Below are positions 36,191 to 48,717 of a stretch of DNA of 64,000 nucleotides, in pieces; within the stretch, counting starts at the first letter, position 1; every line of letters starts with the position of its first letter. The stretch is from Albula goreensis (Eukaryota > Chordata > Actinopteri > Albuliformes > Albulidae). The stretch lies in NCBI GenBank assembly GCA_022829145.1, contig CM040746.1:29145832-29209831 (forward strand). Reading direction: 5' to 3'. Below the pieces are notes generated by a model. That model saw only the letters and a list, made by a program, of their open reading frames with translations, was not told the origin of the DNA and did no database searches. The position numbers were made by a program, and so were the translations under genes.

Positions 36191-39100
36191 GGGGAGTGAT
36201 GGTGATGCAGAAGTATGTGCATAAAGGCCGGAGGATTTGAGTTTCCTGCTGGCGTTTCCCTGCACAGTCTGGCTCCGTGGCTCCACACTGCACATCTGAT
36301 GTCATCAGTCAGGGCATTACTGCCCCGTAACACCGGCACCCGCACACATTTCAGCGCCAAAAAATGGGCCCGGCCCTTTAACACTTCCTCTGTCCTATGA
36401 CACAAGAGTCACTGGGAGACAGGAGGGGTGCAGAGTTACAAACAGTGCAATGTAGCGCAGAGGAACACAGCATATGTTGGCTCATGGGAGCGGAACTTAC
36501 AGCTTAGGGTGTAATAATTTATCATTTAAGCGTTTCAGCTAACAAAGAATTTTGTAAAAGTTTAGAATTTTCCCTGACAGTTAATTTAACACAAATTTGA
36601 AACATCCTGGAAAACATTAATAACCGTTGGCTTAATTTCTTTTCACGATAAAATGTTTTAATAACATTGCTGTGGTGCCTTGAGTTGGTTTTGTTTGAAT
36701 TTTTGGGTTTCTGTTTCAAGGCTGCTGAGATACGCTGGAAGTGGTTGTATTAATTCATGTTTTTTTTAAATCTGCTGACTAGATGGTCACTGTGTCTGGG
36801 AGAGTGGAAATAGTTATACAGGTATGGTGGTTAGGGTGTGTTTCAGAGGCTAATCTAGCTATCTCACAGCCTCCCAGCACCAAAATATAAAAATCAATAA
36901 TATGTTTGTAGCCCATTTCACACAAAATATGTATAATTACCATGTTACTGAAGATATAATTACTTCACTATTACTATAGAGAAACATTTGCAGAAATCGT
37001 AGTAGTGGGTCTTGAGGGGAGGAATAAACCGGATAAACTTTTTAGCAGAACTGACTGTGGCTATCATTCACACATGGCCCCTAAATGGAAATGTTCCATA
37101 GCAGTATGGAGCAAGACTGGCTGTATGAAAGGAGTTAGTGATTTGCTTCTCAGAACTATTCCTAAGTATACTCATGGTCAGCAAACCTAAGCTCTCACTC
37201 TTGTAAACAAAGCTAGTACCAGTGAGTAGAATGTGTATGACTCTGCATGTATGTATAAACACATTATTTTATTTTTTTTTTATCTCCAGGGAAATGATCT
37301 TTTAGTTACACCACTCTTGCTTCAATCGCTAAATGCTATTGCTGTTATTGATGCTATGTGTAACTGTCATCAGTATTTTCACAGCACCAAGCAGTTTTAC
37401 CTGTGTATGGATTTTAACTTCTTATCATTTCAACAGTTAAAAGCCATTGAAAATGGTTTAAAGGTGTTATTCACCTTATAATAATTGTACCTGCCTAAGC
37501 AGTCCCCTATCTACGAAGATAGTGGATTGCATAGGCAGCCTGTATTGCTGCAACCTCCTGTCAGTTCAGGAGAGGCATTGGCGTAGTCCAAATTTGATAT
37601 CACACTGCGGGAAAAGCCCAGATATTTTTCTGCATGTTTTGCCATTCCTTCTCCCCACCCTCCCCCCTGCTGCTTACAGTATAGGAGTGAGTGGGGGATA
37701 TGGGGTTCCTCTGATTTAACACCCCCTCCCACCTCCACACACTGCTACACTCAAAAAATTCACTGTGGAGGCGCTACATTGTAGACGCTGCAGCTTTAAC
37801 CACTGCTTCCACCCCTCCCCCAATACACACACACTCACACACACGGCACCGTGCCGTTGCCTGATCCATCAGCAGACAGGCTAGTGACCCTTTATGTAAC
37901 TGTAACCTGACATTTCCACACCAGGATTAGAATACAAAGTAGCTACAGACTAAATAAATCTCTGCCTTAATTCTACTTCTCTTAATCACAACTGAGCCAG
38001 ACAGAGCTAATTGAGTTCACTAGCCCTGGTCTCTCCTGGGTTTTGTGTGTAGGCTGAGTCAACAGTGAGCAGAGTAAACACACTATCACATTATTGTTAC
38101 AGTTATCACCCTCTCTCTGCCTCCCCTGCTCAACCAGCGGTAGAGTAGGCCTGGAGGTCCGTGCTCAGCGTTGAGTAGAGCTAGAGGTCCCTGTGGTTCC
38201 CAGTCCACTCATGGCTGGTGAGGGACACGTGGACAGACCTTGTCTCTGTTACGGAGGTCTCAGTTCCACTCACACCCGGACAACCTGATTCAGCTGACCT
38301 CCACCTTTCAGTCAATGACGTAAATGAACTGACCCTCCTATTTCTGAGGGTGTCATAGGTAGGAGCTGCTTTGGAGCCCCCGCCCTCTGGGGCCAGCAGT
38401 GGGCATCACTGAGAGACTGTCTATTTGTATTCAGCGTGCCGTGCTCCACCATCGCTTTGAAGTATGGTGCAGTGTAATCTAACACTTCTGCAGTGGCACA
38501 GTGTATGCTTGCACTCTCTAACAGCACGGCACTGACAGGCGGGACACTGGGAGCGTGTGGCAGCAAGAAACAAGCCAGAGTTTCTTAATATTTGCTCCAT
38601 GTAGCTGTGACATTTTTACAGAGGGTTACGCAAATGCACAGAGTACTACATGCTAGCTAGGTATTAATAGCACCGCAGAGCGTGCAGCTGATTTCTGGGG
38701 CATAACTGACAGTTGTTTGGTTGGTATTCAGCCAAACTATCATCAGTCTGAGTCAAGACAAGGTTTGGGTGGGTCTGTTTAAGGGCAGAGGGAAAGACGC
38801 AGTGCAGTTTTTGAAACATTTGAATACATTTGTGCTTTGCATTGACACTGGGTTTTTAGCGCTGTCTCTACAGAGCGGTGCTGTCCTGATGCAGACACTG
38901 TTTGGCGTAGAGCCGGGCCCAGATGAACAGGCAGGTGGAAAATTCAACAGGGGCCTGATCCCTGGGTGATGTGAGACAGGGTAAGCTTTAGGGAGGTGTG
39001 AGACGCAGCTAGGTTCTGTTCAATGCAGCACAGAGCTTGACTTGAGCAGCTTGACCACAGCACATACAAATCAGCACAGTCCTTCTGATATATGCTGTAG

Positions 39101-42100
39101 TTTTTATGATGACTATGTACCGTTGCCTTCATATGTGCACATATTCTTTTGTTTGTTCGTATGTGGGGAAAAAGCAGTGACGCCATGTGCATAGGTACAA
39201 GAACCTGAATGGAACACAAACCCATTCAGCCCCAGATCCAACCCTCTGACACTCAGTGCAGCCCTGCCAGACTCTGCATGATGTGCCTCTTTAGCACTCA
39301 GCTAAGCCTAATGTAGTACAACAGCAGAGTTTGCAATGCCATGCAGCTCAGTGGAGAACAGAGTCGAGCTTATGGAGGAGCAAAACAACACAGAGCGCTG
39401 GAGCACAAGGCAGTAAATATAATATGTTTCTGGTGATACTTGGAGCACAGAGGTCAGCAGCGCGGGACAATAAAACAATATACACGTAATTCCCTCGCTC
39501 CAGTCCCCATCCTGTCCCCTGCCACACGCTGCCAGGCGTCATCATCTGCTTGCCTTGGGTGGAGCAGAGTTCAGCTGGTGTCAACAGCACTGAGTACCCC
39601 TCGCCGGTGACAATGTGATGCTTGTGTGCAGTGAGTAAGCCGTTGCTTCAGAGTTAAGTACTGTTTGTGTATGTTCATGCGTGTGTGCATATGTGTGTAT
39701 TTGTTTGGCTGTGTGCACAGGCTAGTATATGTAGGGTCATTGCACGGGTCTTGCTGGTTTTGTGCCCTTATACTTGGTTGCATGAGGTAGTCACTTTTGT
39801 CATCTAATCTCCCATTGACTACAGCGAGAGAGAAAAGGAAATGGGAGGATTTCATAGTGTAAGAGATGAATAGAGAGCTTAATCCCTGATTTTAGAATGA
39901 GAGAGAGAGACACAGACTGATCACAGAAAAGAGCACAGCCACAAACAAAAGTATCGCTTCTGGTCATCTGAATAATGTCACTATTCAGTAATAACCCAGT
40001 TCAGCAGTCAAAGAGGATAGCTATCTGTCTATGCTTGTGGCTGGTGCTCTACATTTAGTGGAGCTGGCTAAGATTGATTACATTTTAATGAAGTCCAAAA
40101 GGTTTTCATTGCTCAATAATCACAGTCAAACAAAGTCACTCACAGTGCACACTCCTCTGAATGGAGAGAGGTGACAAATGCAGAGGTGGTGCACTTATCA
40201 CTGTGACTGAATAGCCACAAGGAAACAAATATTGAGAAAAAGAGGGTGAGGTTATTTTGGACTTTGATTTTTCCATCATCAAAGAGAGTCTGGTTTGCAC
40301 CGTCTCCTTAGTGACACTAATGATGGTGTTGTTTTCTCTCTGTCTGTCCATATCTGTGTGTGTGTGTTTTTCTGAATGTCATGCTCACCCACCCTTTTCC
40401 CTCTCTTGCTGGTTCTCCCCCTCCCTCCTGCATTTGGCATGCCTCACTCTGTCTATCGCTTTATCTTGTGCTCTCTCTCATCTTTTTCTTCCTTTATCAG
40501 CTTCTTCCTGTCCATAATAACCACATCTTTTTTATCCATCTGCTGCTTTGTCTTTGATTAGCTAGTCTTTTTGCTGCCCCCCCCCCCCCACACACACACA
40601 CAGACGCACAGCATGTGTATTTTCTGTCTGCGTCCTCTGCTTTGTGAGAGAATCCATAAAGCAGTCTGAAGTGGTGCTTGTGTTGGTGACCTGATTTAAC
40701 GCTGGGGTCGAACGGGAGAGAAAGACTTGAATTTCCTCATTCCTCCAAAGCATAAGGGCTGCTGAACAGCAGATGAAGAGAGTGAGAGAAAGATGGCACG
40801 ATAAGGAGGGTGCAGCAGCGAAGTAAACAGAACTTTGTGGTTTTCTCTGTGTGTGGCAAAGGGTCCCCTGTACAGCCTCTGTTTCAGGAACAATGGAAAG
40901 TCTTCCTCATCGGTCAGGCAGTGTTTCCTCTTGCCCCTATCAGCACTTTTAATGCGCACAATTATTACACATCTGGATTTCACTGAGGATGTTGAAGTGG
41001 GGCTCTTTGCTCAAGAGTGAAACAGCAGTGTACCTCCTGTTATGTACTATGTTGTAATGAGTTTGTATATATATTTTCCTAGAGGGCAGTTTAATTCCCC
41101 AGGGTATTTTTAAAGGTACACTCTGTAAAACATTGAATCCGTAAATGTATTGCTGGACTAGCGAAGTAGGCATGGAAGTAGGTCCAGCAGCTCTGCCCGT
41201 TTTCATGATTTTAACCCTCAAGCCTCTGCTGACACTGATTCCCTTCCCAGCATCCCACACAGCTGTACACGTGAGGTTGCTGTAATACAAAGGCAGAACT
41301 GGGCCTGTGACATTCAGCGTCACATACAGTGCTGGGCTTGCGCTCTGTCACATATGCACAGCATGCAGTGATGAGATACTTCCGCCTGCTGTACGAGTCA
41401 GTGGGTCACTGCTGACACTACAGAACATGAGTTGCGTACTACAGACAAGCGCTTATGTAGTCTTAATCCCCATGCCACGTTCTTCCTCCAGACTTGTTTA
41501 TACGTGAGAATACACGTGTTTGTGAATTCCATTCCCTGAATTGGATTGGTTAAGGTTGATCCCCTGACCAATCAAATTCTGGAAGAGGAAGCAAAATCCT
41601 ACTCATGTGGAGCACTGAAGGAAATGTGACCAAGAATGGTGTTTCATTTTAGATTCTTTGTCTGTAGATGAACATTTTTGTGGCTAGTGTCAGTCTGTGT
41701 GGACAATTGACAGAATTACGCCCAAGTGAGTACGAGGTTGTATGTTCGTGTGTGTGTGTGTGAGTGTGTGAGTGTGAGATAATGTAATGTAAGCATTGTA
41801 CCACTGAGACAGGAGTGTAAAGAGAGCTTGGGCCGGGCCATTTAAAGGTTGCAGTGACCTCTCTCACCCTTCAGCAGCAAGGCCCAATCACAGCAGTAAT
41901 ACAGGGAGTAACACTGGCCATGTGACCGTGGAAATGGGTTAGGGTCTGTGATGTGCGCCAGTTCCAGACCTCACACAATAGGTCTGTGGAGGCAAAGGAA
42001 TTTTCAATCAGAGATTTCTCATAAGAACATAAGAATACATAATGACGAGAAACAGGGCCAGAAAGAACCAGAGGTTCCTCCCGCCATCCCTCCCCTGACC

Positions 42101-42387
42101 CTGCCATTGTTTTTCCCTTGGCTTGTGCATTCATTCAGTAAAACCCCCAGCCCCAACCCCATCTCCATCCCATCTGATTTGTAGCTGTGTGAGGTAGGAT
42201 GATTCTTCACCAGAAATAATTATCTGTGTGTGGTTTTTGCCCTGAACACTGTGCTGTGCTCTAACTGGGTTTGTCTATAAAGAGCTTATCGCCAGTGGGC
42301 GTTCAGGGAGCAAAGCTGATTAAAGTCCAGTAATGAGCCATTTCTCACACAGGGTGTTTAGGAGGTGAGGGGATGGGGGCAGGGGTT

Positions 42388-42389
<2 letters not shown>

Positions 42390-42483
<94 letters not shown>

Positions 42484-42492
42484 CGCGTGTTT

Positions 42493-42523
<31 letters not shown>

Positions 42524-42602
42524 GTGTGTTATTGTGTGTGTTTGTGCGTGCGTGCGTGCGTGCGTGCGTGTGTGAGTGAGTGACTGAGTGAGTGAGTGAG
42601 TG
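42390..42602. repeat. (TG)n compound microsatellite
   Basis: A pure GT run of about 90 bases (42391-42479), then interrupted GT, GTGC units and a GTGA stretch to 42602. It lies in IRS intron 2. Confidence 0.95.
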
Positions 42603-44747
42603 AAAGTATTACAACCGAGGGCCAGAAACCGGAATGGCAAATTAGCTGGCACAGGAAGACCAATCACTCCTAAACAAAAAAACCCGCATGAACAAACAGC
42701 CGTATATAACAGAGAGAGAGAGAGGGAAAGCGTGAGAGAGAGAAGGGAGACTGGGGCATGTCAGAATTCAGTCAGTGTGTGAATGGAGATAGAGGATGGG
42801 AGTGACATAGCATCTGCTAATTACACTTAATATTAGGCACCGTTTCTCCTCCTCTCTGACTCTGCTATCTGATACTATTTGTCAGAGGGACGGGGACAGC
42901 AGGACCCCTTCCTGCAAGCCCAAATTCAGCTGTACCCTGAAAAATGTATTCAACAGTGGTCACCCCAGGTGTTTCAGAATCTGACCGATCATGCCATTGA
43001 AAGATGGAATTGGATAGTATAGATTTAATACCAGTATGTAGCAAAGTTTGTTGCATTATGTAGATAGGACATTAAGACCACTAATATACAATTGCAGTGG
43101 AATGCACTTATTTTCATGCATTTTCATTCATGGGCAAATCGGTTTGTACTGCTATTTTTTAACTGTGGTACTAGAATAGGGGCTTTTGTGGCTCAGAGCC
43201 ACTCTACCATTCTTTTTGGAGGTCCCGGCTTTGCCAACAAAAGAGAATTGGGCACAACTTTTTATCTGCGCATTTTTACCAGCCATTTAGGTTTTACCAG
43301 TCATAATTGTGTGCCCATCCTCTTGCTATAGCACCCTCTGAATTTGAAATGGCAAGAATTGCCATGTGATTGTTAAAAAAAACCTGTGCAGTCACTTTCT
43401 GCTCACTCTGTATCTCGCCATCTGTGCTGCGCAGTTACTGCATGAGGACTGAAAAACTAGCACAGCCCAGTAACAGGCAGACCTCAGGGACATGGCCGAC
43501 TGTATGAGATGTTGGTCTGCAGTGAGGCTGGAAATACCTTCCAGACTCCAGTCTTCCCACCTTGGATGGGAAAAGAGACAATTATATAAGAACTTGATTC
43601 CTGACTGTGGTGCACATTAATGTTCAGAAAGATTGTGCTTTGCTGGATGGGAAGCCGAAAGTGTGGCACACATTTGTGCTGGCAGTCATTAAAACACTCG
43701 GCTCAAATTATATTTGATTTTGTTATTTACTGTATTCCAAATGGCTGTTTGGGACCTCCTGCACAAAAACCTCCTGATATCAAGAGATTGTGTAGAATAT
43801 CCTCATATTTTATTCACTAACACATTTAATTAATGCCTTGGCTTGGCAGCAGTCTAAACACCTCCTTTTCCCTCATTATAAAACATTTGAATATTCAAAG
43901 AGGTTTGCACCTGACTGTTGACTATTAGCAGTTTATTTCCCAGAAAAGGTACAGAGGACAGGAACAATTGTATAACACTAGATGAGAGTAGAGGGTCTGT
44001 AATTAATGTCAGTCACAAAATGTTCTCTGCTGTAGTGGTCGGCGGATGGAGAAACTAATCTTTGATGCATTAGCGGTTATAAAAGCGTTGACTCATGGCG
44101 GGGGAGAGGGATCGAGCCGCATACGAATTCATTAACAGTTCCAGGAGAGGACCAAGTGGAAATTAGGCTTGAGGGAGTTGAGGATGCATTGACGGCAAGC
44201 GAGTGGAGAGGACGTAACAAGAACTGCCTTCAGGCGTCTTTTACTGTCTCCTGAGATGATCATAGATGCATTACGGGGCAACATTGATGCAATTCAGGGA
44301 TCGATAAGCGACTAGTAAATGAAGCCTAGCCTTGTACCTCTTTGTCATGTTGCAGTGCAGTTGCATTGCACCTGGCAAATATCTTGTTCACAGTTAAACC
44401 TGCATTTGTCAGTGTAATCACCAGTTATGTCAGCTGTTGCTTGATTATGTCTGAATGTGGTATTCATTTGCACCAGTGTTTTGAACACATATTGTGTTAT
44501 TGGGTCCATTTTATTAAAAATTGTACTTCATGCCAGTGGCAGGGATTGAAAAATGAGCACGATTTAAAGCCTTCATTTTGATGTGACAGTCATAACTAAA
44601 TGCACAGATCCCAGGTGAAGTTTAACTGCCAGACAAATTTATAATTTATCCTGTTGATTTTTAAATTGTTTAATAAAAACATGATTACAAAATTTGATTT
44701 AAAAAAGAAAAACAATGTAATTATAAGAGGTGATTTTTCTTGATCTA

Positions 44748-44748
<1 letters not shown>

Positions 44749-44842
<94 letters not shown>
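44749..44842. repeat. (TG)n microsatellite
   Basis: A perfect TG run of about 94 bases with no interruption, which suggests recent expansion. Confidence 0.95.
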
Positions 44843-44843
<1 letters not shown>

Positions 44844-46467
44844 TTTTGTCCTGTCAAAGCTGGTGCCATTAGGCTGCAGGGGCAGTTGGAGAGGAACATA
44901 ATCGCTTCCTTGGTTTAAAAACAGCAGCGGTACTCTGACATGCTTTACGACCTGCCTTTACTGGCTTTTATTATCCCCCTGACCAGCCGGTCCAGAGGGC
45001 TCCATCTCCACTCATACCTCAGCGACACCGACAGTCTGAGCGCACAGACCCGCGTCTACGTCACGCCGATGCCCCATACCCTCTGCAGGGATGAAAACAT
45101 TTTTTAATTAGGGGAAAGAGCAAGAAACACGACACTGCAAATGCCTGGGAGCTCAGGGGGCCGTGAACGGCACCAGGAGGAGGAAGAAGAGGAGTAGGAT
45201 TCTTTTTCTCGGGAGCGCTGGAGACAGGAAAAAGGAAGGCCCTGTTCCGCCTCCCCCAGGCCCCAGCCTCTAGCCCCAGCTCATAAATAAATATTTGCGG
45301 TGCCATGTACGGCAAGCCTGGCGGGCCGCCTCGGCCCTGCACACAGATTCACAGAAGCGCCCTCCTGTGAATTAAGGGACTAAGGTTACCGGTGGTAATA
45401 TAAAACTGCTGGAGGTGGGCCTTGCAGTGGGGGAGGGGGGGATGCTGGGGGGGGATTGCTGGGGTGCCACTCCACGCTCTATTAATAATTGTCTAATTTA
45501 TCAGCAGATGCGAGCGTATGTAGAGAGCAATGCAACAAGGTGGGCTGACAGTGGACACGGGTGAGCTGACTGACTGGGGTTGTCTTTCCGCCTTGCAACG
45601 TTGCTATATTTCCAAATGTTTGGTCTGATTTCACTTGGTTTTTGAACTATGGTAAAAGTTTGAATATCTCACTTTGGCAGTGACCCATATACATGATTTC
45701 CACCAGTGAAAGTCCCAGAGGTTGCAAAACAGAAGTTGCCTGTCAGAAAATAAAGGGTTGAGGTAAAACTTGAGTCACATGAATTTTTTTTTGTTTGTAA
45801 GTGTGATGAGGCAGAAAAAATATAGGTTAGATCTTACTTAATATTGGAGGTTCTTTTTGCATTGTGCTAAAGGCATGGGTGCCCTTGGCTGTACACTGTC
45901 CTGCTTTAGCTAAATCTATGACCTGGAACTTCAGTGAAATGGGATGAAAAGGAGAAAGACATAAACAGAGGCAGACGGTAAATCACATGGGAAGGGTATT
46001 CTGGATGTTTCTTCGACTGTGTGGCAGAAAGTGGCAGAACTGGTGTGCTGAGTGAGCTGAGTCAGCAGGAGGCAGGGGGGCGGGCTGCTGTAGGGCCTTT
46101 CCCATTGCTGCAAGCCCCTGTGTTTGATTTGGGATCCTCTTCTATATTTTTCCCCTCACCCTTTGCTCCCCTTGGCTTGGCTGTCCCACTCTCAATGCAG
46201 GACAGTATGTCCTCAGCAAGGATCCCCAGACACAAGAGAATCTTACAGGCACTGTCTCACACACAGAAACACACACATTCCTGTACACAGTTACACTCTG
46301 ATGTGTGCATGATCACACATGCTTGCACTCTCTTTCATAAACTTGTAGCACTGGCTCCTTGTCTGTCCTCCCCCAGGCTCTCTCCCTTTACCCTTCTTTC
46401 TCAATACCCCTGATTTCTCTGCAGCGGGCATGTCCATTGCGCAAGTCCCTTAGACCCCCGACCCCCC

Positions 46468-46571
<104 letters not shown>

Positions 46572-47078
46572 ATAAAATGAAACTGTGTGTTCAGCACTAT
46601 GGTGTGATTCGTGTAGGGAATGTGTGTCATACAGGTCTGTGTCAAGGCTGTGGGTTGCTTCATACTAGTGTGGTGACTTGCACACACTAGCATGCACTCT
46701 CTATTTCACAAACACACCCGCACACACACACACACACACACTTTGCAAACATTGTTACATAAGCCGCCATATATTCCTAGACATCAGAATGAGTGACAGA
46801 GGCTGGGCCACAGGACTGAGTGACTGACAGACACCAACAGTGTCAATGCACTGGAACACACTCACACATGAATGCGCTAACGCTGACAGACTCACAGACA
46901 GAATGGCATTAAGATACCAAAACACACACAGACCCACACACAGTAATCTTGCCATATAAAAGTGCATGGTCGTTGACAATTTCAGATATACTGTACATGC
47001 TGAAATATGTATGGGACCTGGCTCAATCTTGAATGATTTACAGCCAGAATCCTTTTTTCATTTTTCCAGCTACAGTTA

Positions 47079-47079
<1 letters not shown>

Positions 47080-47113
<34 letters not shown>

Positions 47114-47219
47114 AATGTAAGAGGGTGCATTCGTTAGTGCTTGTGTGTGTGTGGGTGTGTGTGTGTGTGAATGTAAGAGGGTGTATTCGTTAGTGCTTGT
47201 GTGTGTGTGTGTGTGTGTA
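47080..47219. repeat. TG microsatellite with tandem duplication
   Basis: TG runs flank two near-identical copies of a unit of about 60 bases (GAATGTAAGAGGGTG...TTCGTTAGTGCTTGTG), differing at a C/T. The TG blocks probably drove the local duplication. Confidence 0.85.
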
Positions 47220-48152
47220 CAGTTTTGTGGAGATGCATGCGGTTCTTTGAGGCTGAATGAGGCACTCAGTACAGCCTGTGCCAGGGGGACTAAATATAGC
47301 ATGTTGAAAGGGAGGGCATAAAGGGGGAAAATACGGAGGCACACTTTTTGGGAATTAGAGGGTGAGTAAGAGAATCAGGAGAGGACATTTGGCACATCCC
47401 TCCAAATTTCCTCAGTTTTTTTAAATTCATTCTGTATTTTTCGTTTATTAGTGTGTCCTTCAAACAGATGTATTTCTGCCATCAGTCTTATGATATCACA
47501 ACAGATTCACTTACATCTGATTGGTTTCTCCGATTTAATCCTTCATTTGAACTAATTAAATATATATCATAATACATATCAACATGTTTCTGCTTATGTC
47601 AGGCTCTGGTGGTCTGCTGAATTTTCTCACTCGGTCCTCTCTGTAGCCTAAATACGTCTAGTGCCGAACTTATGGTTTTATCGTCTGTACAGGAGGTACC
47701 AAAACAATACTGTGTTTGTGTGTGAATTTGGGAACATGACATGTTACAGCAGAAATAGCCCCCCCTCCACCCTTCTCTGATTAAATGCATTTTGTGATGT
47801 TTAAAGTGGGTGCTTCTACTGTGCTGCACTGTCTCACAACAACTAGGAAATCAAAGGTTGTTGTGAAACCTGAACAAACGAGGAAAAGGACAAATAGACC
47901 TTGATATGAGCAGTGCTCCCGTGGAAATAATGCTGAAGAATGAGCCATGTCTCCTCCCTCGCGTTAAGCGCCCGTGTGCCGGGCATGTGCTCCCCTGCAG
48001 TATGTGCCCCCACATGCCCCACTCCGTCTCTGTCTCGCTCACCCTCTCTGTCTGTCTCTGCTCGCATGGTGTGGCCCTGCAGTTGCGTCCTGTGCTCGCT
48101 GTTTGTTTTGGGCTTTGCTGTGTAGGCACATCTGCTATACTTTGTGCCGTTA

Positions 48153-48611
48153 TTACCTTGGAGAGGCTCTCCTGATGAGGAACAGATACCATTCACTAGA
48201 TATTAATACCAAATAATTGCGGTAAGGAGGTGGGGAAAGTGGGTAGGTATACCTAGTGGATGCTTTGTTTGTGATGCTTTTCGACATGTTCTCTTCATGG
48301 TGAGGTGAATTAAAGTCATTTTCTCCTGGATTCATCCCCTTTTCATTATGATTCTCCCATTTCACTGAAGGCATCTCTCTCATCTTTGTAGAATGTTGAT
48401 GCCTTTCCCCTTCCTGCTGGAGCTGTGGAAAAGCGGACTCTGAGGAAGCCAAATCTCCAGTCCTCGTCTGGCTGCCAACGGAGACCGGAGGGGTTGGGTG
48501 TGCATCTCGGACACTCTCAGAGCCCGAGGAGCTGGACAAGCCCCTGAAGCACTTTGAGAATGCTGATTTACGTTTTACTTTTGCTTTCAGTCCTTTGGTT
48601 GCCACAGCCAA
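48153..48611 (-). other. Antisense open frame inside IRS intron 2, unrecognised
   Basis: A minus-strand frame open for about 152 codons with varied, non-repetitive composition (for example KRKSAFSKCFRGLSSSSGSES and SVKWENHNEKGMNPG). The first in-frame ATG is only at 48383, so the upstream half would need another exon or a non-AUG start. A splice-donor-like GTATAC (complement near 48247-48252) falls within the frame. I recognise no family. It may be chance; it is listed because a CCAAT cluster lies at its upstream edge. Confidence 0.2.
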
Positions 48612-48717
48612 TGGGAGTGCGTGCCAAATGACTTGGCAATTTCAATCCCATAGCAAGGGAACCCTACAGCCAATCAGAATAGGGTATCGAGACTCTGACT
48701 GCCAACCAAGAGCCAAT
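48608..48717. promoter_or_regulatory. Cluster of three CCAAT boxes
   Basis: CCAAT at 48608-48612, 48670-48674 and 48713-48717, each preceded by AG (AGCCAAT), the NF-Y consensus flank. Spacings are 62 and 43 bases. Clusters like this are typical of promoters; for the antisense frame at 48153-48611 they read as upstream ATTGG boxes. No TATA box is evident. Confidence 0.35.

Noticed and set aside
42320-42667. Open frames of poly Cys-Val or His-Thr in TG runs (also at 35.8, 44.7, 46.4 and 58.2 kb)
   Set aside because: Dinucleotide repeats have no stops in these frames; no coding signal.
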